A stretch of 64,000 nt of DNA from Deltaproteobacteria bacterium (lineage in GTDB: Bacteria; Desulfobacterota; Desulfarculia; Adiutricales; Adiutricaceae): positions 62,001 through 126,000 of the forward strand of contig JAISMF010000106.1 of assembly GCA_031276865.1 (NCBI GenBank), in the 5' to 3' direction. Both the position numbers and the translations under genes were made by a program. Positions 32,816-41,662 of the stretch are shown piece after piece (within the stretch, counting starts at the first letter, position 1; the number at the start of each line of letters is the position of its first letter). Below the pieces are notes generated by a model. The model had not been told where the DNA came from and made no database searches. It saw nothing but the letters and a program-made list of their open reading frames with translations.

Positions 32816-33978
32816 ACCCCCACAAGTTCGTATCTTTCAATGTCTTGGGCCGGAGCGCTTTTCGCCTTCTCGACGATGAGATGGAAATCGTCCCGGGTGA
32901 CGTCCCGGCCGCCCAGGCCCAAAACGAAGTTCTTGACCTTGGGCCGGGGATTGGCGTTGTAGAGGATGGAAAACACCTCCGCCCCCACGGGACCGACGGG
33001 GGCCCCCATCATGATGTGGCGGTCGATGACGGCCACGTTTTTGGCCTTGACCAGGATCTCTTTCAGATCCTCCGCGGGGAAGGGCCGCCAGAGCCGGATC
33101 CGGACGAGTCCCGCCTTCACGCCCTTGTCCCGCATCTCGTCCACCGCCGTCATGGCGGTTTCCGAGATGGAACCCATGGTGAGCAAAAGGGTCTCGGCGT
33201 CCTCCGTCCGGTAGGTCTCCACGCTTTTGTACTCCCGGCCGAAACGCTCCTTGAACTCCTTAAAGGCCTTGTCCACCGCCGTTTTGGAGGCCACGAGGAC
33301 GTTGTCGGTGGCCTTGCGGGCCTCGGTGTAGCTCTCCGGGGTGCCTAAAAGCCCGATGGAGATGGGATCGGAGACGTCCAGCTTCACCAAGGGCTTCCAG
33401 GGCGGAAGGAAGCTCCGCACGCTCTCCAGGGAGGGAATGTCGATGGGCTCGATGAAGTGCGACAGCGTGAAGCCGTCGATGTTCATGGTGACGGGAAGGG
33501 ACACCTGGGGGTCCTCGCCTATCTTAAAGGAGAGGATGGTCAGATCCAGGGCCTCCTGGCCGTTTTCGGCGAAGAGGCTTATCCAGCCGGAATCCCTAAT
33601 GGTCATGATGTCCGAGTGGTCGTTCCAGATGTTTATGGGGGCCGATAGGGCCCGGTTGGCTATGGCCAGGACGATGGGGGTTCTCAAGACCGGGGCGATG
33701 AAGATCATCTCGTTCATCAAAGCGAGGCCCTGGGAGCTCGTGGCCGTGAAGGTCCTGGCGCCGGCGGCCGAGGCCCCGATGCAGGAGCTCATGGCCGACT
33801 GCTCGGATTCCACGGGTATGTACTCGGCGTCCAGCTTGCCGTTGGCCACCAATTCCGAGAGGTGCTCCACGATGTGCGTCTGCGGGGTGATGGGATAGGC
33901 CGCCACCACGTCGGTGTCGCAGAGCCTCGCGGCCTCGGCCACGGCTAAAGAGACTTCCATTCCGACAAGTTTCGCCAT
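32806..33978 (-). CDS. porA: Pyruvate (2-oxoacid):ferredoxin oxidoreductase, alpha subunit
   Basis: Carries the pyrimidine-binding half of the TPP site and the CoA-contacting region. AAYPITPQTHIVEHLSELVANG near the N-terminus and YIPVESEQSAMSSCIGASAAGARTFTATSSQGLALMNE are hallmarks of the POR N-terminal domain, including the catalytic Glu. The C-terminal domain is the transketolase-C-like POR domain II. At 390 aa it matches archaeal-type four-subunit enzymes. One base separates it from porD upstream. Substrate is inferred to be pyruvate from the beta subunit and the ppdK context; related 2-ketoisovalerate enzymes look alike. Confidence 0.93.
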   Translation of the reverse strand: MAKLVGMEVSLAVAEAARLCDTDVVAAYPITPQTHIVEHLSELVANGKLDAEYIPVESEQSAMSSCIGASAAGARTFTATSSQGLALMNEMIFIAPVLRTPIVLAIANRALSAPINIWNDHSDIMTIRDSGWISLFAENGQEALDLTILSFKIGEDPQVSLPVTMNIDGFTLSHFIEPIDIPSLESVRSFLPPWKPLVKLDVSDPISIGLLGTPESYTEARKATDNVLVASKTAVDKAFKEFKERFGREYKSVETYRTEDAETLLLTMGSISETAMTAVDEMRDKGVKAGLVRIRLWRPFPAEDLKEILVKAKNVAVIDRHIMMGAPVGPVGAEVFSILYNANPRPKVKNFVLGLGGRDVTRDDFHLIVEKAKSAPAQDIERYELVGVWE

Positions 33979-33979
33979 T

Positions 33980-34279
33980 TCAGACCTCCTCCAGGACCAT
34001 TTCGATGCACTGTTTGGGGCACTGGTGGGCGCAGACGCCGCAGCCTTTGCAGTAGTTCAGATCCGGTTTGTAGTACTTCTCCTGGGGGCCCATGTCCTGG
34101 TATACCCCGTCGGGACAAAAGACGTAGCAGAAGCTGCAGTAGGTGCACTTGTCGCGGTGCAGTTTGGGTCTTAGGGTGCGCCAGTCGCCGGTCTTAAATT
34201 CCAAAGTGGACCCGGGCTTGGCGGTGAATCCGATGGGGAGGTCCCCCACCTTTTGGATGGCGTCTATTTCTCTGGGCAT
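33980..34279 (-). CDS. porD: 2-oxoacid:ferredoxin oxidoreductase, delta (ferredoxin-like) subunit
   Basis: A 99-aa polyferredoxin-like subunit holding two [4Fe-4S] clusters. Motif one is CTYCSFCYVFCPDGV and motif two CKGCGVCAHQCPKQC, each CxxCxxCxxxCP. They relay electrons from the TPP/Fe-S core to external ferredoxin. The N-terminal 45 residues are the usual POR-delta extension. It sits 2 bases after porC and 1 base before porA, so the four genes are one translational unit. Confidence 0.93.
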   Translation of the reverse strand: MPREIDAIQKVGDLPIGFTAKPGSTLEFKTGDWRTLRPKLHRDKCTYCSFCYVFCPDGVYQDMGPQEKYYKPDLNYCKGCGVCAHQCPKQCIEMVLEEV

Positions 34280-34281
34280 TC

Positions 34282-34833
34282 TCAGGCCTCCAGTTTGCTT
34301 AAAGAGTAAGCCTTCTCGAAGGCGGCCTGGTTTTTGGCGGCCAGATCGGGCCCGAAACGTTCGATGAAGGGCTCCCGCACGTCGTTCGGGGTGGCCTGGT
34401 CCAGAACCTTGGAGAAGAGGCCCAGCATGACCGTGTTGGTTATGGGCACCTTTAAAATCTCCAGGGCTATGGACATGGCGTCCAGGACGGCTATCTTCTG
34501 CTTGAAGCCGTAGGTTTTCCTAATCTCCCCCGCGCTCTTGTGGGTGTTCACGAGGATGGTCCCGTCGGCTTTGAGGCCGGCGTCCACCTTGGTGACGTCC
34601 ATGACGGTGGGATCCAAAACCACCACCACGTCCGGTTCGTAGACCTTCTCCCTCACGCGGATGGGTTTGTCGGATATCCGTAAAAAAGCGGTGACCGGGG
34701 CCCCCCGCCTCTCCGGACCGAAGCTGGGGAAGGCCTGGGCGTAACTGCCCCGGCTGACGGCCGTCTGGGCCATCAATTCCGCCGAGGTGACGGCGCCCTG
34801 GCCCCCGCGGCCGTGGAACCTTACTTCAATCAT
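34282..34833 (-). CDS. porC: 2-oxoacid:ferredoxin oxidoreductase, gamma subunit
   Basis: First gene of the por operon. MIEVRFHGRGGQGAVTSAELMAQTAVSRG is the family N-terminus. This ATG has AGGAGA about 5 bases upstream and is chosen over a longer frame that would add 22 unrelated residues. FPSFGPERRGAPVTAFLRISD is conserved in gamma subunits. The promoter must be in the 1.2-kb spacer to the right, but no clear one was identified. Confidence 0.93.
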   Translation of the reverse strand: MIEVRFHGRGGQGAVTSAELMAQTAVSRGSYAQAFPSFGPERRGAPVTAFLRISDKPIRVREKVYEPDVVVVLDPTVMDVTKVDAGLKADGTILVNTHKSAGEIRKTYGFKQKIAVLDAMSIALEILKVPITNTVMLGLFSKVLDQATPNDVREPFIERFGPDLAAKNQAAFEKAYSLSKLEA

Positions 34834-35854
34834 TTTATCTCCTGGCCTTTCAGTTTGACATCGCCGAAATAAGTTCGGGTGTTCGTCGTTTTTTACCAAA
34901 GACGCGCCAAAACGACGCTCCCGGAGGCGGAAAAGCCGTCCGAGGGCGGAAGAGCCGTCCGAGGGAACGCCCCCCGGAAAACCGAAAAAAGGCGGCCGAA
35001 AAGGGGGCGGCCCTTTTACGGGAAAAACATTTCGCCAAAAAAACGCTTCGTCAAAAAAAAACTTTGACCGCGGCGGGCCTTTTTCCCGACGGAAAAAACC
35101 CCGGCGCCGCCTTTTTCGGGAACGCCGTCTTGTGAAGAAATATTACCTTAAAAAAAAAGCCCGCGCAAGGAAGGCCCTCCCGAAAAGGAAAGATCCCGCA
35201 AAATCCCCCGCCCCCGCCCCGGCGCTCCCGGGAGGCTTTTTGCAAGCGTCAAAAAAAGAGGGCCTCTCGTCGATTTTTTCACTCCCGCGCTCTTGTTTCA
35301 ACCTCAAGAAGCCCCGGAAAGCCGGAGAAAAGCCCCCGCCCCTCCCGCCGGGATCCTTTTCCCTGCCCCGCCTTGGACGCCCGCGCGGAAAAACCCGTTC
35401 GGGTTTTGGATTTATCAAATAATATACTTTATGATTTATACGCCATATAAATTTTTCACATATGTCGCGTGACGCCCCTAAACGTTTTTCACCGCCGGAC
35501 TTTTCGCCGTCCCCTCGCCTTTTTTCCCGTCTCTTTTTTAACGGAACCCCTAGGGCCCGTTAAAAAAGCCCGCGGCCCCGAATCTTCTTGAGAAGGCGGC
35601 GGCCTCTAAGCGTCGCGGGAAAGCCGGGGAGGGTTGAAGAAGAGGCGGCTTCCGGAAATACACTCCTTCGCCGGGTCGAACGCCCCGCCGAAGCGCCGCG
35701 CGACGACGCGGGGGATTTGACCAACGCGGGCGGTAATTAGATGACGCTATAAATAATTAAATAAAAATTCATATATTTAAATAAAATTATCGATAATTAA
35801 AACAACGCGCCGCGTCACGCCGCGCACCGGATATAATGTTCCGGATACGGAAAC
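34834..35854. other. Long spacer upstream of porC
   Basis: No gene supported. Bases 34,900-35,400 are GC-rich with A-runs. Two AT-rich islands (35,410-35,465 and 35,735-35,810) are the likely places for the por promoter. A TATAAT at 35,832 on the plus strand faces no gene. Confidence 0.5.
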
Positions 35855-35882
35855 GGCGCGCCGGCGACGCCGCCGGCGCGCC
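35855..35882. repeat. Perfect 12-bp inverted repeat (GC hairpin)
   Basis: GGCGCGCCGGCG-ACGC-CGCCGGCGCGCC is perfectly self-complementary with a 4-base loop. There is no T run on either side. It lies between radA and porC. Confidence 0.75.
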
Positions 35883-35943
35883 GCGGAAGGGCGTTGGCCG
35901 GGCGAAAAGCCTCCCGGGGATGGGAACTCGATAAGGATCCGGG

Positions 35944-35979
35944 AAAACGGCGTTTTTCGACGGGAGTCGAAAAACGCCG
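35944..35979 (-). terminator. Probable terminator after radA
   Basis: CGGCGTTTTTCGAC and GTCGAAAAACGCCG form a perfect 14-bp stem with loop GGGA (TCCC on the minus strand). Four T follow on the minus strand. It lies about 135 bases after the radA stop. The T run is short, so efficiency is uncertain. Confidence 0.6.
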
Positions 35980-36113
35980 CGGGCGAGAGACTGGTTGGGG
36001 AAAAAAGCGCTGGTATCCGTAAAACCCCGACGCCCTCTTCGGCCGGAAAAAGCGAGGCCGGCCGGCCTGGTTTCAGGATGAAAGGTTTCAGGCGGAAAAA
36101 CATATCTCTCTTC

Positions 36114-37505
36114 TTAAAAAGATTCTCTTCTTTTCTTAACCGCTCTCAAGGGTCTGAGGCCGATTTCCGGAGAGAAGAGCTCCTCCACCCTGTTCACCTT
36201 GATCTTTTTGATTCCGGCGGCGGAGCATCCCTCCAGCTCCGCGGCCGGTCCCAGGACCTTTCGGAAACCCATGCGCCCGGCCTCCTTCAAGCGGTCGTCC
36301 ATCCGCCCCACCCGGCGGATCTCCCCGGTGAGGCCCACCTCGCCTAAAACCACCAGATCCTCCGGCAGGGGGGAGTCCTGGAAACTGGAGCCGATGGCGG
36401 CCACGATGGCCAGATCCGCGGCCGGTTCGGTGATTCTGGCGCCGCCCGCGACGTTCACGAAGAGATCCTGGTCGAAGAGGCGCAAGCCCACCTTCTTCTC
36501 CAAAACGGCCGCGAGGAGGCCCACCCGGCTGGGGTCGGCCCCCAGGGACTGGCGCCGGGGGACGGGGATGAAGCTGGGGCTCACCAGGGCCTGGATCTCC
36601 ATGAGGAGGGGGCGGCGGCCCTCCAGAACCGGGGTGATCGCCGAGCCGGAAACGCCGTGGGCCCGCTCGGCGATGAACAATTCCGAAGGGTTTTTCACCT
36701 CGCCCAGGCCGTTTCCGGTCATCTCGAAAACCCCCAGCTCGTTTACCCGGCCGAAGCGGTTTTTAAAGGACCGCAGGATCCTCACGTTCCGGTCCTTCTC
36801 CCCCTCGAAGTAAAGAACCGTGTCCACCAGATGCTCCAAAATCTTGGGTCCGGCTATGGACCCCTCCTTGGTGATGTGCCCCACCAGGAAGAGGGGCGCG
36901 CCCCGGCTCTTGGCGAAGGTCGAAAGGGCGAAGGCGCTTTCTTTCAGCTGCGCCGGAGACCCGGCCGGACCGCCCAGCTCCGGAACCCGCAGAGTCTGCA
37001 CCGAGTCCACCACCAAAACGTCGTAGGGACCCTCGGCCAGCTTGAGGATTTCCGGAACCGAGGTTTCGGAGAGGACGAAGAGATCCTCCAAAGGCAAACC
37101 CAGCCTTTGGGCGCGCAGCCTCAGCTGCGCGCCCGACTCCTCGCCCGACACGTAAAGGAGCTTCTTCCCCTCCCGGGCGATTCCGGCGGCGGCCTGGAGG
37201 AGCAAGGTGGATTTACCCACCCCGGGTTCGCCGGAAAGGAGGATGACCACCCCCCGGATAAGGCCCCCGCCCAAAACCCGGTCCAGCTCCCCCACGCCGG
37301 TGGAAAATCTATCGGCCTCCCCTTCCGGGATCATGTCCAGGCTGAGGACGGAGGATGCTTTCCCGAAGGCGGCTTTGCTTTCCGGCCGTGGCTTCTCCTC
37401 CTCCTCCAGGGAACCCCATTCCCGGCATTCGGGGCACCTTCCCAGCCGCACCGGGGAGACGTAGCCGCACTTGACGCACACGAAACGGGCTCTGGCTTTG
37501 GACAA
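36114..37505 (-). CDS. radA: DNA repair protein RadA/Sms
   Basis: RecA-like ATPase/helicase that promotes branch migration during recombinational repair. Zinc finger C10-x2-C13 ... C24-x2-C27, Walker A GEPGVGKSTLL, the RadA-specific KNRFG motif (SFKNRFGRVNELGVFEM) and a C-terminal Lon-protease-like domain (GARITEPAADLAIVAA). The start TTG at 37,505 is preferred to a TTG five codons upstream because GGGAGG lies 6 bases before it. The length (463 aa) is standard. Confidence 0.95.
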   Translation of the reverse strand: MSKARARFVCVKCGYVSPVRLGRCPECREWGSLEEEEKPRPESKAAFGKASSVLSLDMIPEGEADRFSTGVGELDRVLGGGLIRGVVILLSGEPGVGKSTLLLQAAAGIAREGKKLLYVSGEESGAQLRLRAQRLGLPLEDLFVLSETSVPEILKLAEGPYDVLVVDSVQTLRVPELGGPAGSPAQLKESAFALSTFAKSRGAPLFLVGHITKEGSIAGPKILEHLVDTVLYFEGEKDRNVRILRSFKNRFGRVNELGVFEMTGNGLGEVKNPSELFIAERAHGVSGSAITPVLEGRRPLLMEIQALVSPSFIPVPRRQSLGADPSRVGLLAAVLEKKVGLRLFDQDLFVNVAGGARITEPAADLAIVAAIGSSFQDSPLPEDLVVLGEVGLTGEIRRVGRMDDRLKEAGRMGFRKVLGPAAELEGCSAAGIKKIKVNRVEELFSPEIGLRPLRAVKKRRESF

Positions 37506-37645
37506 AAAATCCCTCCCCAATCGCTACGGACTCCCGTTTTAAAGCGCCCTGGAAAAAGGGGCGTTTCCCGAAGTCCGGCTAAGGCATATAATAAGCCCCG
37601 CCGGCCGGAGGCCGGACGCGGGTTTGACGGCTTTGACAGGGGCCC

Positions 37646-37675
37646 AGTATACCGGATATTGTTTTCAATTGACAA
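37646..37675 (-). promoter_or_regulatory. Sigma-70-type promoter for radA
   Basis: On the minus strand, TTGTCA and TATACT are separated by 18 bases. This would give a leader of roughly 130 bases. A weaker plus-strand pair (TTGACA at 37,633 with a poor -10) overlaps it and could serve the divergent KptA-like gene. Confidence 0.6.
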
Positions 37676-37867
37676 GCCGCGCGCAAACGGAAAGCCGCGC
37701 CTGAAAAAGCAAAAATTCAAAAACCCGCTAAAAAAACCCGGACCTCGCCCGCGGAGCGGAAAAACCCGAAGGGGAAAACCGCGGAAAACCAAGGAAATCT
37801 CCCCCTAGAAAAAACAAGCCAATCCCCCGGGCCGGCTCCGGCGCCGGCCCGGGGACGGAGGTGGATC

Positions 37868-38629
37868 ATGAGCCGCAAAACCACCCAGGCCAAAAACTCC
37901 CTGGACAAACTTCTCCGCTACGCTTTGGGGATCCAGCCGGACGAGTTCGGGCTGGTTCTAAACAAGGACGGCTACGTGAGCTTAAAGGAGCTCCTCGGCG
38001 CTTTAAGAGACGAGGATGGCTTCAGGGGCTTAAACGAATCGCGGATCAGGGAGGTTTTCAACCAGAGTCCCGACCGCGCCTTCGAGCTGGAGGGGAATCT
38101 CGTCCGTCTGAAAGACGGACTCCGGGAACCCCTCCCCCGCCGGGAGGAGGATGCCCCCCTTCCGGGCGAACTCTTCGCCGCCATGAGGGAGGGAGCCTGG
38201 AGGGCCGCCTTGGAAAAAGGACTTTCCCCCCGGGCCCCGGCCGAGGATAAGGTGAGGCTGTTCAGGGACAAAGAGGCCGCCCTCAGGGCCGGGAGGCGCT
38301 TCATCAAGGATCCCGTCCTAGTGAGAACGCTCGCCAAGAAGGCGGCCGCCGCCGGAACCGAATTCTTCCCCTACGGGGAACACCTGTGGCTTTCCCCCTT
38401 CGTGCCGAGCGCCTTTTTAAGCGGACCCGCGCTGAAAAAAGAGGAGCCCGAGGCTCCCCAAAAGACTCCCGCTCCGGCGGCGGATCCCTTCGGCGCCGGA
38501 GAAATCCGCCTGTTCGGACCCCTCCCCTCCAAGGGCAAAAAAAAGGGAAAGTACTCCGACTCCCCCGATTGGAAGAACCGCGCCCGAAAAGACCGGCGGG
38601 ACTCGGAGAAAAAGAGGGACGGGAGCTGA
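37868..38629 (+). CDS. KptA/Tpt1-like protein lacking most catalytic residues
   Basis: The whole length aligns by eye with RNA 2'-phosphotransferase KptA. SLDKLLRYALGIQPDEFGLVLNKDGYVSLKELL matches the winged-helix N-terminus, AFELEGNLVRLKDG the middle, and LFAAMREGAWRAALEKGLSP ... GTEFFPYGEHLWLSPFVPSAFL the ADP-ribosyl-transferase-like C-terminus. The Arg-His pair of the LRH motif reads LGI, the QGHS segment is replaced, and the HGT His is absent (FAAM). The middle Arg (VRLKDG) may be kept. A Pro/Lys-rich tail of about 55 residues follows. It may be a conserved diverged branch in deltaproteobacteria (inference from memory). ATG with GGAGGTGG upstream. Function unknown; likely binds RNA or NAD-like ligands without the standard reaction. 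Confidence 0.75.
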   Translation: MSRKTTQAKNSLDKLLRYALGIQPDEFGLVLNKDGYVSLKELLGALRDEDGFRGLNESRIREVFNQSPDRAFELEGNLVRLKDGLREPLPRREEDAPLPGELFAAMREGAWRAALEKGLSPRAPAEDKVRLFRDKEAALRAGRRFIKDPVLVRTLAKKAAAAGTEFFPYGEHLWLSPFVPSAFLSGPALKKEEPEAPQKTPAPAADPFGAGEIRLFGPLPSKGKKKGKYSDSPDWKNRARKDRRDSEKKRDGS

Positions 38630-39200
38630 GAGCGTCTCTCGCCTGGATCCATATATTAATGTTATAGGGGACCCGCCCTTGGGAGGGGCCGCGGCTTTTC
38701 TCTTTTCCGACCCGCCGCGGGGCCCCCCTAGGCGGCCCCTCTCCCAATCTTATCGATCCTCCCTTCGGGGAGCGGGGCTTTCCCGCCTTCCCCTCCTCCG
38801 CCCGAAGGCTCCCCTTCGACCCGGCCCGCGGTCATTTAAGGCGGTCGGGCGACCCGCTTCCGCGGCCCAAAACCCCGATCCAGGAATCGAATCCCCCTAA
38901 AAAGCGAACCGGACTTCTTTTCCGGAACATCCCTTTACCCTTCATGCGGATTAATCCCTCCGGAGGCCTGTTTTCCGCCGCGACCTCCGTTTTTCGCTTA
39001 TCCAGACCCTTGCAATCCTCTGTGGATCGCGCTATCATTTTTAACAATGAAGATGCCATGACGGACATCATTTATAACACTACAATTTCGAATCAATAAA
39101 AATTCGTAAATCCGCCGTCCGCCGCCGCGAACTGGAATCACGACCACGACCAGCGGCTCATCAAAGTTGAACCGCGGATCTTATTTTGGAAAAAGGCTTT
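38630..39200. other. Spacer, GC-rich then AT-rich
   Basis: No gene supported. A GATTCGATTCC-like stretch at 38,884-38,895 (minus strand) recalls a tRNA T-loop, but no tRNA folds around it. Composition turns AT-rich from about 39,000. Confidence 0.5.
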
Positions 39201-39434
39201 ATGGATTTCAAGAATATTTTAAATGATGTGCAAGATTTAAAATCTGACATCAAAATCCTTGACAATAAAATCGACAGTCTGGAAAAAGTCCTCAAACTGG
39301 AAATCTCCAGCGTGGAAAGCAAAATCGACACGAAAATCAACATCCTAAAAGACAAGATTTCAACAACCAATGGTTTTATTATAGGATTGGCCGTTATTAT
39401 AATTGCGGAAGCAGTTTCACGCTATTTTAGATAG
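39201..39434 (+). CDS. Small coiled-coil protein with a C-terminal membrane anchor (77 aa)
   Basis: Unrecognised. Residues 1-55 are a Lys/Asp/Ile-rich heptad-type helix (DLKSDIKILDNKIDSLEKVL). Residues 58-73 (GFIIGLAVIIIAEAVS) form one membrane segment, followed by RYFR. ATG at 39,201 is preferred over an upstream TTG because AAAGG lies about 5 bases before it. The layout recalls small tail-anchored coiled-coil proteins such as the XhlA/holin-associated type, which often sit in prophage or plasmid debris. It is AT-rich, unlike its neighbours, and lies in an AT-rich island, suggesting transfer. Confidence 0.6.
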   Translation: MDFKNILNDVQDLKSDIKILDNKIDSLEKVLKLEISSVESKIDTKINILKDKISTTNGFIIGLAVIIIAEAVSRYFR

Positions 39435-39790
39435 TTTCATGTTTCATAGGGCTTGTCCGCAATATTACCCCGATGAATAAATGTTAGAACGCTAAAATAG
39501 ACGCGACCGCGAAAACCTCTGAGATTTTTGGATGGTTAAAAACTGTTACTTACTTTATGTACTGTATGTTTGTTAGTTCGTTAATGTATATCCCATATTT
39601 TGTATAACGCCTCTCTCAGTTTTTCAGTGACAAATTTTTCGCGCATGCGTCAAAATTAAGTATTTCCCCTCGATACAAGGTATTTTTTTGATATTTAACC
39701 GCCGGAGTAATATCCATTACCGAAGCCTTAGCGAGAACGGCGTTTTAATAAAATTTAGATATCGGATTACGGAAAAACAGGTTTACGTCC
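39435..39790. other. AT-rich island with a remnant of the ITPAVKY gene family
   Basis: No intact gene. On the minus strand about 39,620-39,745 can be read as ASVMDITPAVKYQKNTLYRG then a stop soon after. It shares an identical 18-base segment (39,691-39,708) with 1,065-1,082 inside the small ORF at 840-1,127. It is probably a decayed copy. Confidence 0.5.
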
Positions 39791-41236
39791 TTAGTCCACC
39801 GTCTTTTTCTCTTCAGTGGCCACCCTGTTGCGGCCACCCTCCTTCGCGGCGTAAAGGGCCTTGTCCGCCCTTTTTAAGATAGTCTCGCTCGTGTCGTCCG
39901 GTCTGGACTGCGCCACTCCCACGCTTATGGTAATGTTGATTTTATCATCGCAAGTTTTAGCTATGGGAAAGCTATGGGCCTCCACCGAGGCCCTTATTTT
40001 TTCCGCGACCTTGGCTCCCGCCTCGAGGGGGGAGTTGGGGAGGATGACCACGAACTCGTCTCCGCCGTAACGGAAGATGAAGTCGTCCGAGCGCAGAGTC
40101 GACACTAAAACCTTGGCGAGCCCGGCCAGGATCAGATCCCCCGCCTGGTGACCGTAATAGTTGTTCACGTTCCTGAAATAATCTATGTCGAAGATGATGA
40201 GCGAAAAAGTGGATAGCTTTCCGGACTTGAAGTTCACCAGCGTTAAAAAAAGCTGCTCGTCGTAGGCGCGGCGGTTGTAGATTCCGGTAAGAGCGTCCCT
40301 TAGGGCCACGGACTTTATGATCTCCAGCTCCTTTAAAAGCTGGGTGCTCTGCTTCACGAAATTGCTGTAGTCGCGGGTGACGTCGGCTAGGTTGCTTTTG
40401 AGGTTCACCTTCTCCACGGAGAGAAGTTCCATGAGCTTCTCATCCTCGATGTTCTTCTCCTTTATGGTGTTCGAGAGGTGATTGACCTCGTCGCTTATGA
40501 TGTTTAAAAGCTTTTCGTACTCCTCCTGGGAGGAGTTGGCTACCGCGTCCTGGATCTGCTCCAGGTGAGAGTTCAATACCCTGGAAAACTCGCGGTTATC
40601 CTCGCCTATGAAAATAAGGCTTTTATCGATGTAGTCCCGAAACTGCTTCTCCACGTTTAAAAGGGAGCGTATGATGGCCGAGAGCTTGGCGGAGAGCTCC
40701 TCCCTTTCCAGTTTCGTATCCTTGATGAGCCTTAAAAGAAAGGAGTTTAAAAGCGGAAGGAAGATGTTCAAACTGGCGTCCGTTTTAATCAGATCCACCA
40801 GGGTGCGCACCTCCTCTTGGTAGCGCGAGCCTTTAAGGGTCGCCACATCCTCCAGGAAGAGCAGGAAGCCCTCCTTGCGGAATACGGTGGCCCCGGTGGG
40901 GTCCCCGTCCTCCGTGACTCCCGCGTCCCGCACCTCCAAATGTCCCGCGAGTTTACGGGAGAACTCCTCCACGATCTCGGGGGTGACGCGTCCTCCGTCG
41001 ATGCGGAGGAGCGTGTTTTTCAAGACCTCGTCAATATCCTTGGGAGCCCAGCCGCGTTTTAAAACCGCCCCCATGGAACCCAACAGCCGCCTCAGGGCGG
41101 ACTGGAAATCACTCGCCTCCAGCTCCGCCTCCATTAAGAGCCGCTCCACTTTCTTAAGCCGCTGATCGGTCCCGGCGGGGAAATCCATCCGCTCTTCCTC
41201 CTCCCCCCGTTCCGAAAGGCCTTTTAACTCGTCCAT
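39791..41236 (-). CDS. Diguanylate cyclase (GGDEF) with a helical N-terminal region
   Basis: Makes cyclic di-GMP from GTP. The C-terminal 170 residues are a GGDEF domain: DALTGIYNRRAYDE, FDIDYFRNVNNYYGHQAGD, the active-site loop YGGDEF (near 390) and an intact RSDD inhibitory site five residues before it, so product inhibition is expected. Residues 1-310 are helical with no receiver, PAS or membrane segment, so the input signal is unknown. The linker before GGDEF is long and coiled-coil-like, fitting control by dimerisation. Probably cytosolic. It is separated from yihY by 427 bases and has its own promoter. Confidence 0.9.
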   Translation of the reverse strand: MDELKGLSERGEEEERMDFPAGTDQRLKKVERLLMEAELEASDFQSALRRLLGSMGAVLKRGWAPKDIDEVLKNTLLRIDGGRVTPEIVEEFSRKLAGHLEVRDAGVTEDGDPTGATVFRKEGFLLFLEDVATLKGSRYQEEVRTLVDLIKTDASLNIFLPLLNSFLLRLIKDTKLEREELSAKLSAIIRSLLNVEKQFRDYIDKSLIFIGEDNREFSRVLNSHLEQIQDAVANSSQEEYEKLLNIISDEVNHLSNTIKEKNIEDEKLMELLSVEKVNLKSNLADVTRDYSNFVKQSTQLLKELEIIKSVALRDALTGIYNRRAYDEQLFLTLVNFKSGKLSTFSLIIFDIDYFRNVNNYYGHQAGDLILAGLAKVLVSTLRSDDFIFRYGGDEFVVILPNSPLEAGAKVAEKIRASVEAHSFPIAKTCDDKINITISVGVAQSRPDDTSETILKRADKALYAAKEGGRNRVATEEKKTVD

Positions 41237-41372
41237 AAAAAAATCTTTTCCGGAGAGCCGTCTCGGCGAAGGCGCGGCTCGCGGCCGCCCTCCGCCGGGG
41301 AAACGGGCTCTAAAAATAAATACGCCATCCCGAAGACCCCGAAGGCGCCTCCGAACGGCATAGGCGGTTCCG

Positions 41373-41401
41373 ATTTTACCTTATCCACGCCCTTTTCGCA
41401 A
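41373..41401 (-). promoter_or_regulatory. Sigma-70-type promoter for the diguanylate cyclase
   Basis: On the minus strand, TTGCGA and TAAAAT are separated by 17 bases (4/6 and 5/6 to consensus). It would start transcription near 41,366, about 130 bases before the gene. Confidence 0.55.
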
Positions 41402-41662
41402 GGGTAAAAACCCGAAAGCGGCCCGCGGGGCCGGCCGGAGGCCGACTTCGGTGGCCGCTTCATTCTGGAAAAGCTCCCCCATCCCCGCGGCGGGTTTTCC
41501 CATAGCCGCGGCGAAGCTTCCCTTCCCCACCCAAAGCGCCCCATCCCCGCGGCCGACTTTTCCGGCCTCGGCCCCTGCCGCGGGAGCCAGGCGCCGTCTT
41601 ATCGATCCCTCCCCCAATCCCCTCCTGGCGCTGAGGCTCTTCCGGCCTTATACCGGCTTCCG
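41402..41662. other. Rest of the yihY-GGDEF spacer
   Basis: GC-rich, with no gene and no clear terminator after yihY. The degenerate CCCCATCCCCGCGGC-like motif recurs at about 41,478 and 41,540, near-repeats of no obvious function. Confidence 0.4.

Noticed and set aside
38870-38905. tRNA-like T-loop GATTCGATTCC on the minus strand
   Set aside because: The five bases on either side do not pair, and no acceptor or anticodon arm can be built around it.
39455-39475. GGGCTTGTCCGCAA-like word resembling some insertion-sequence ends
   Set aside because: No matching opposite end, no transposase and no target duplication found nearby.
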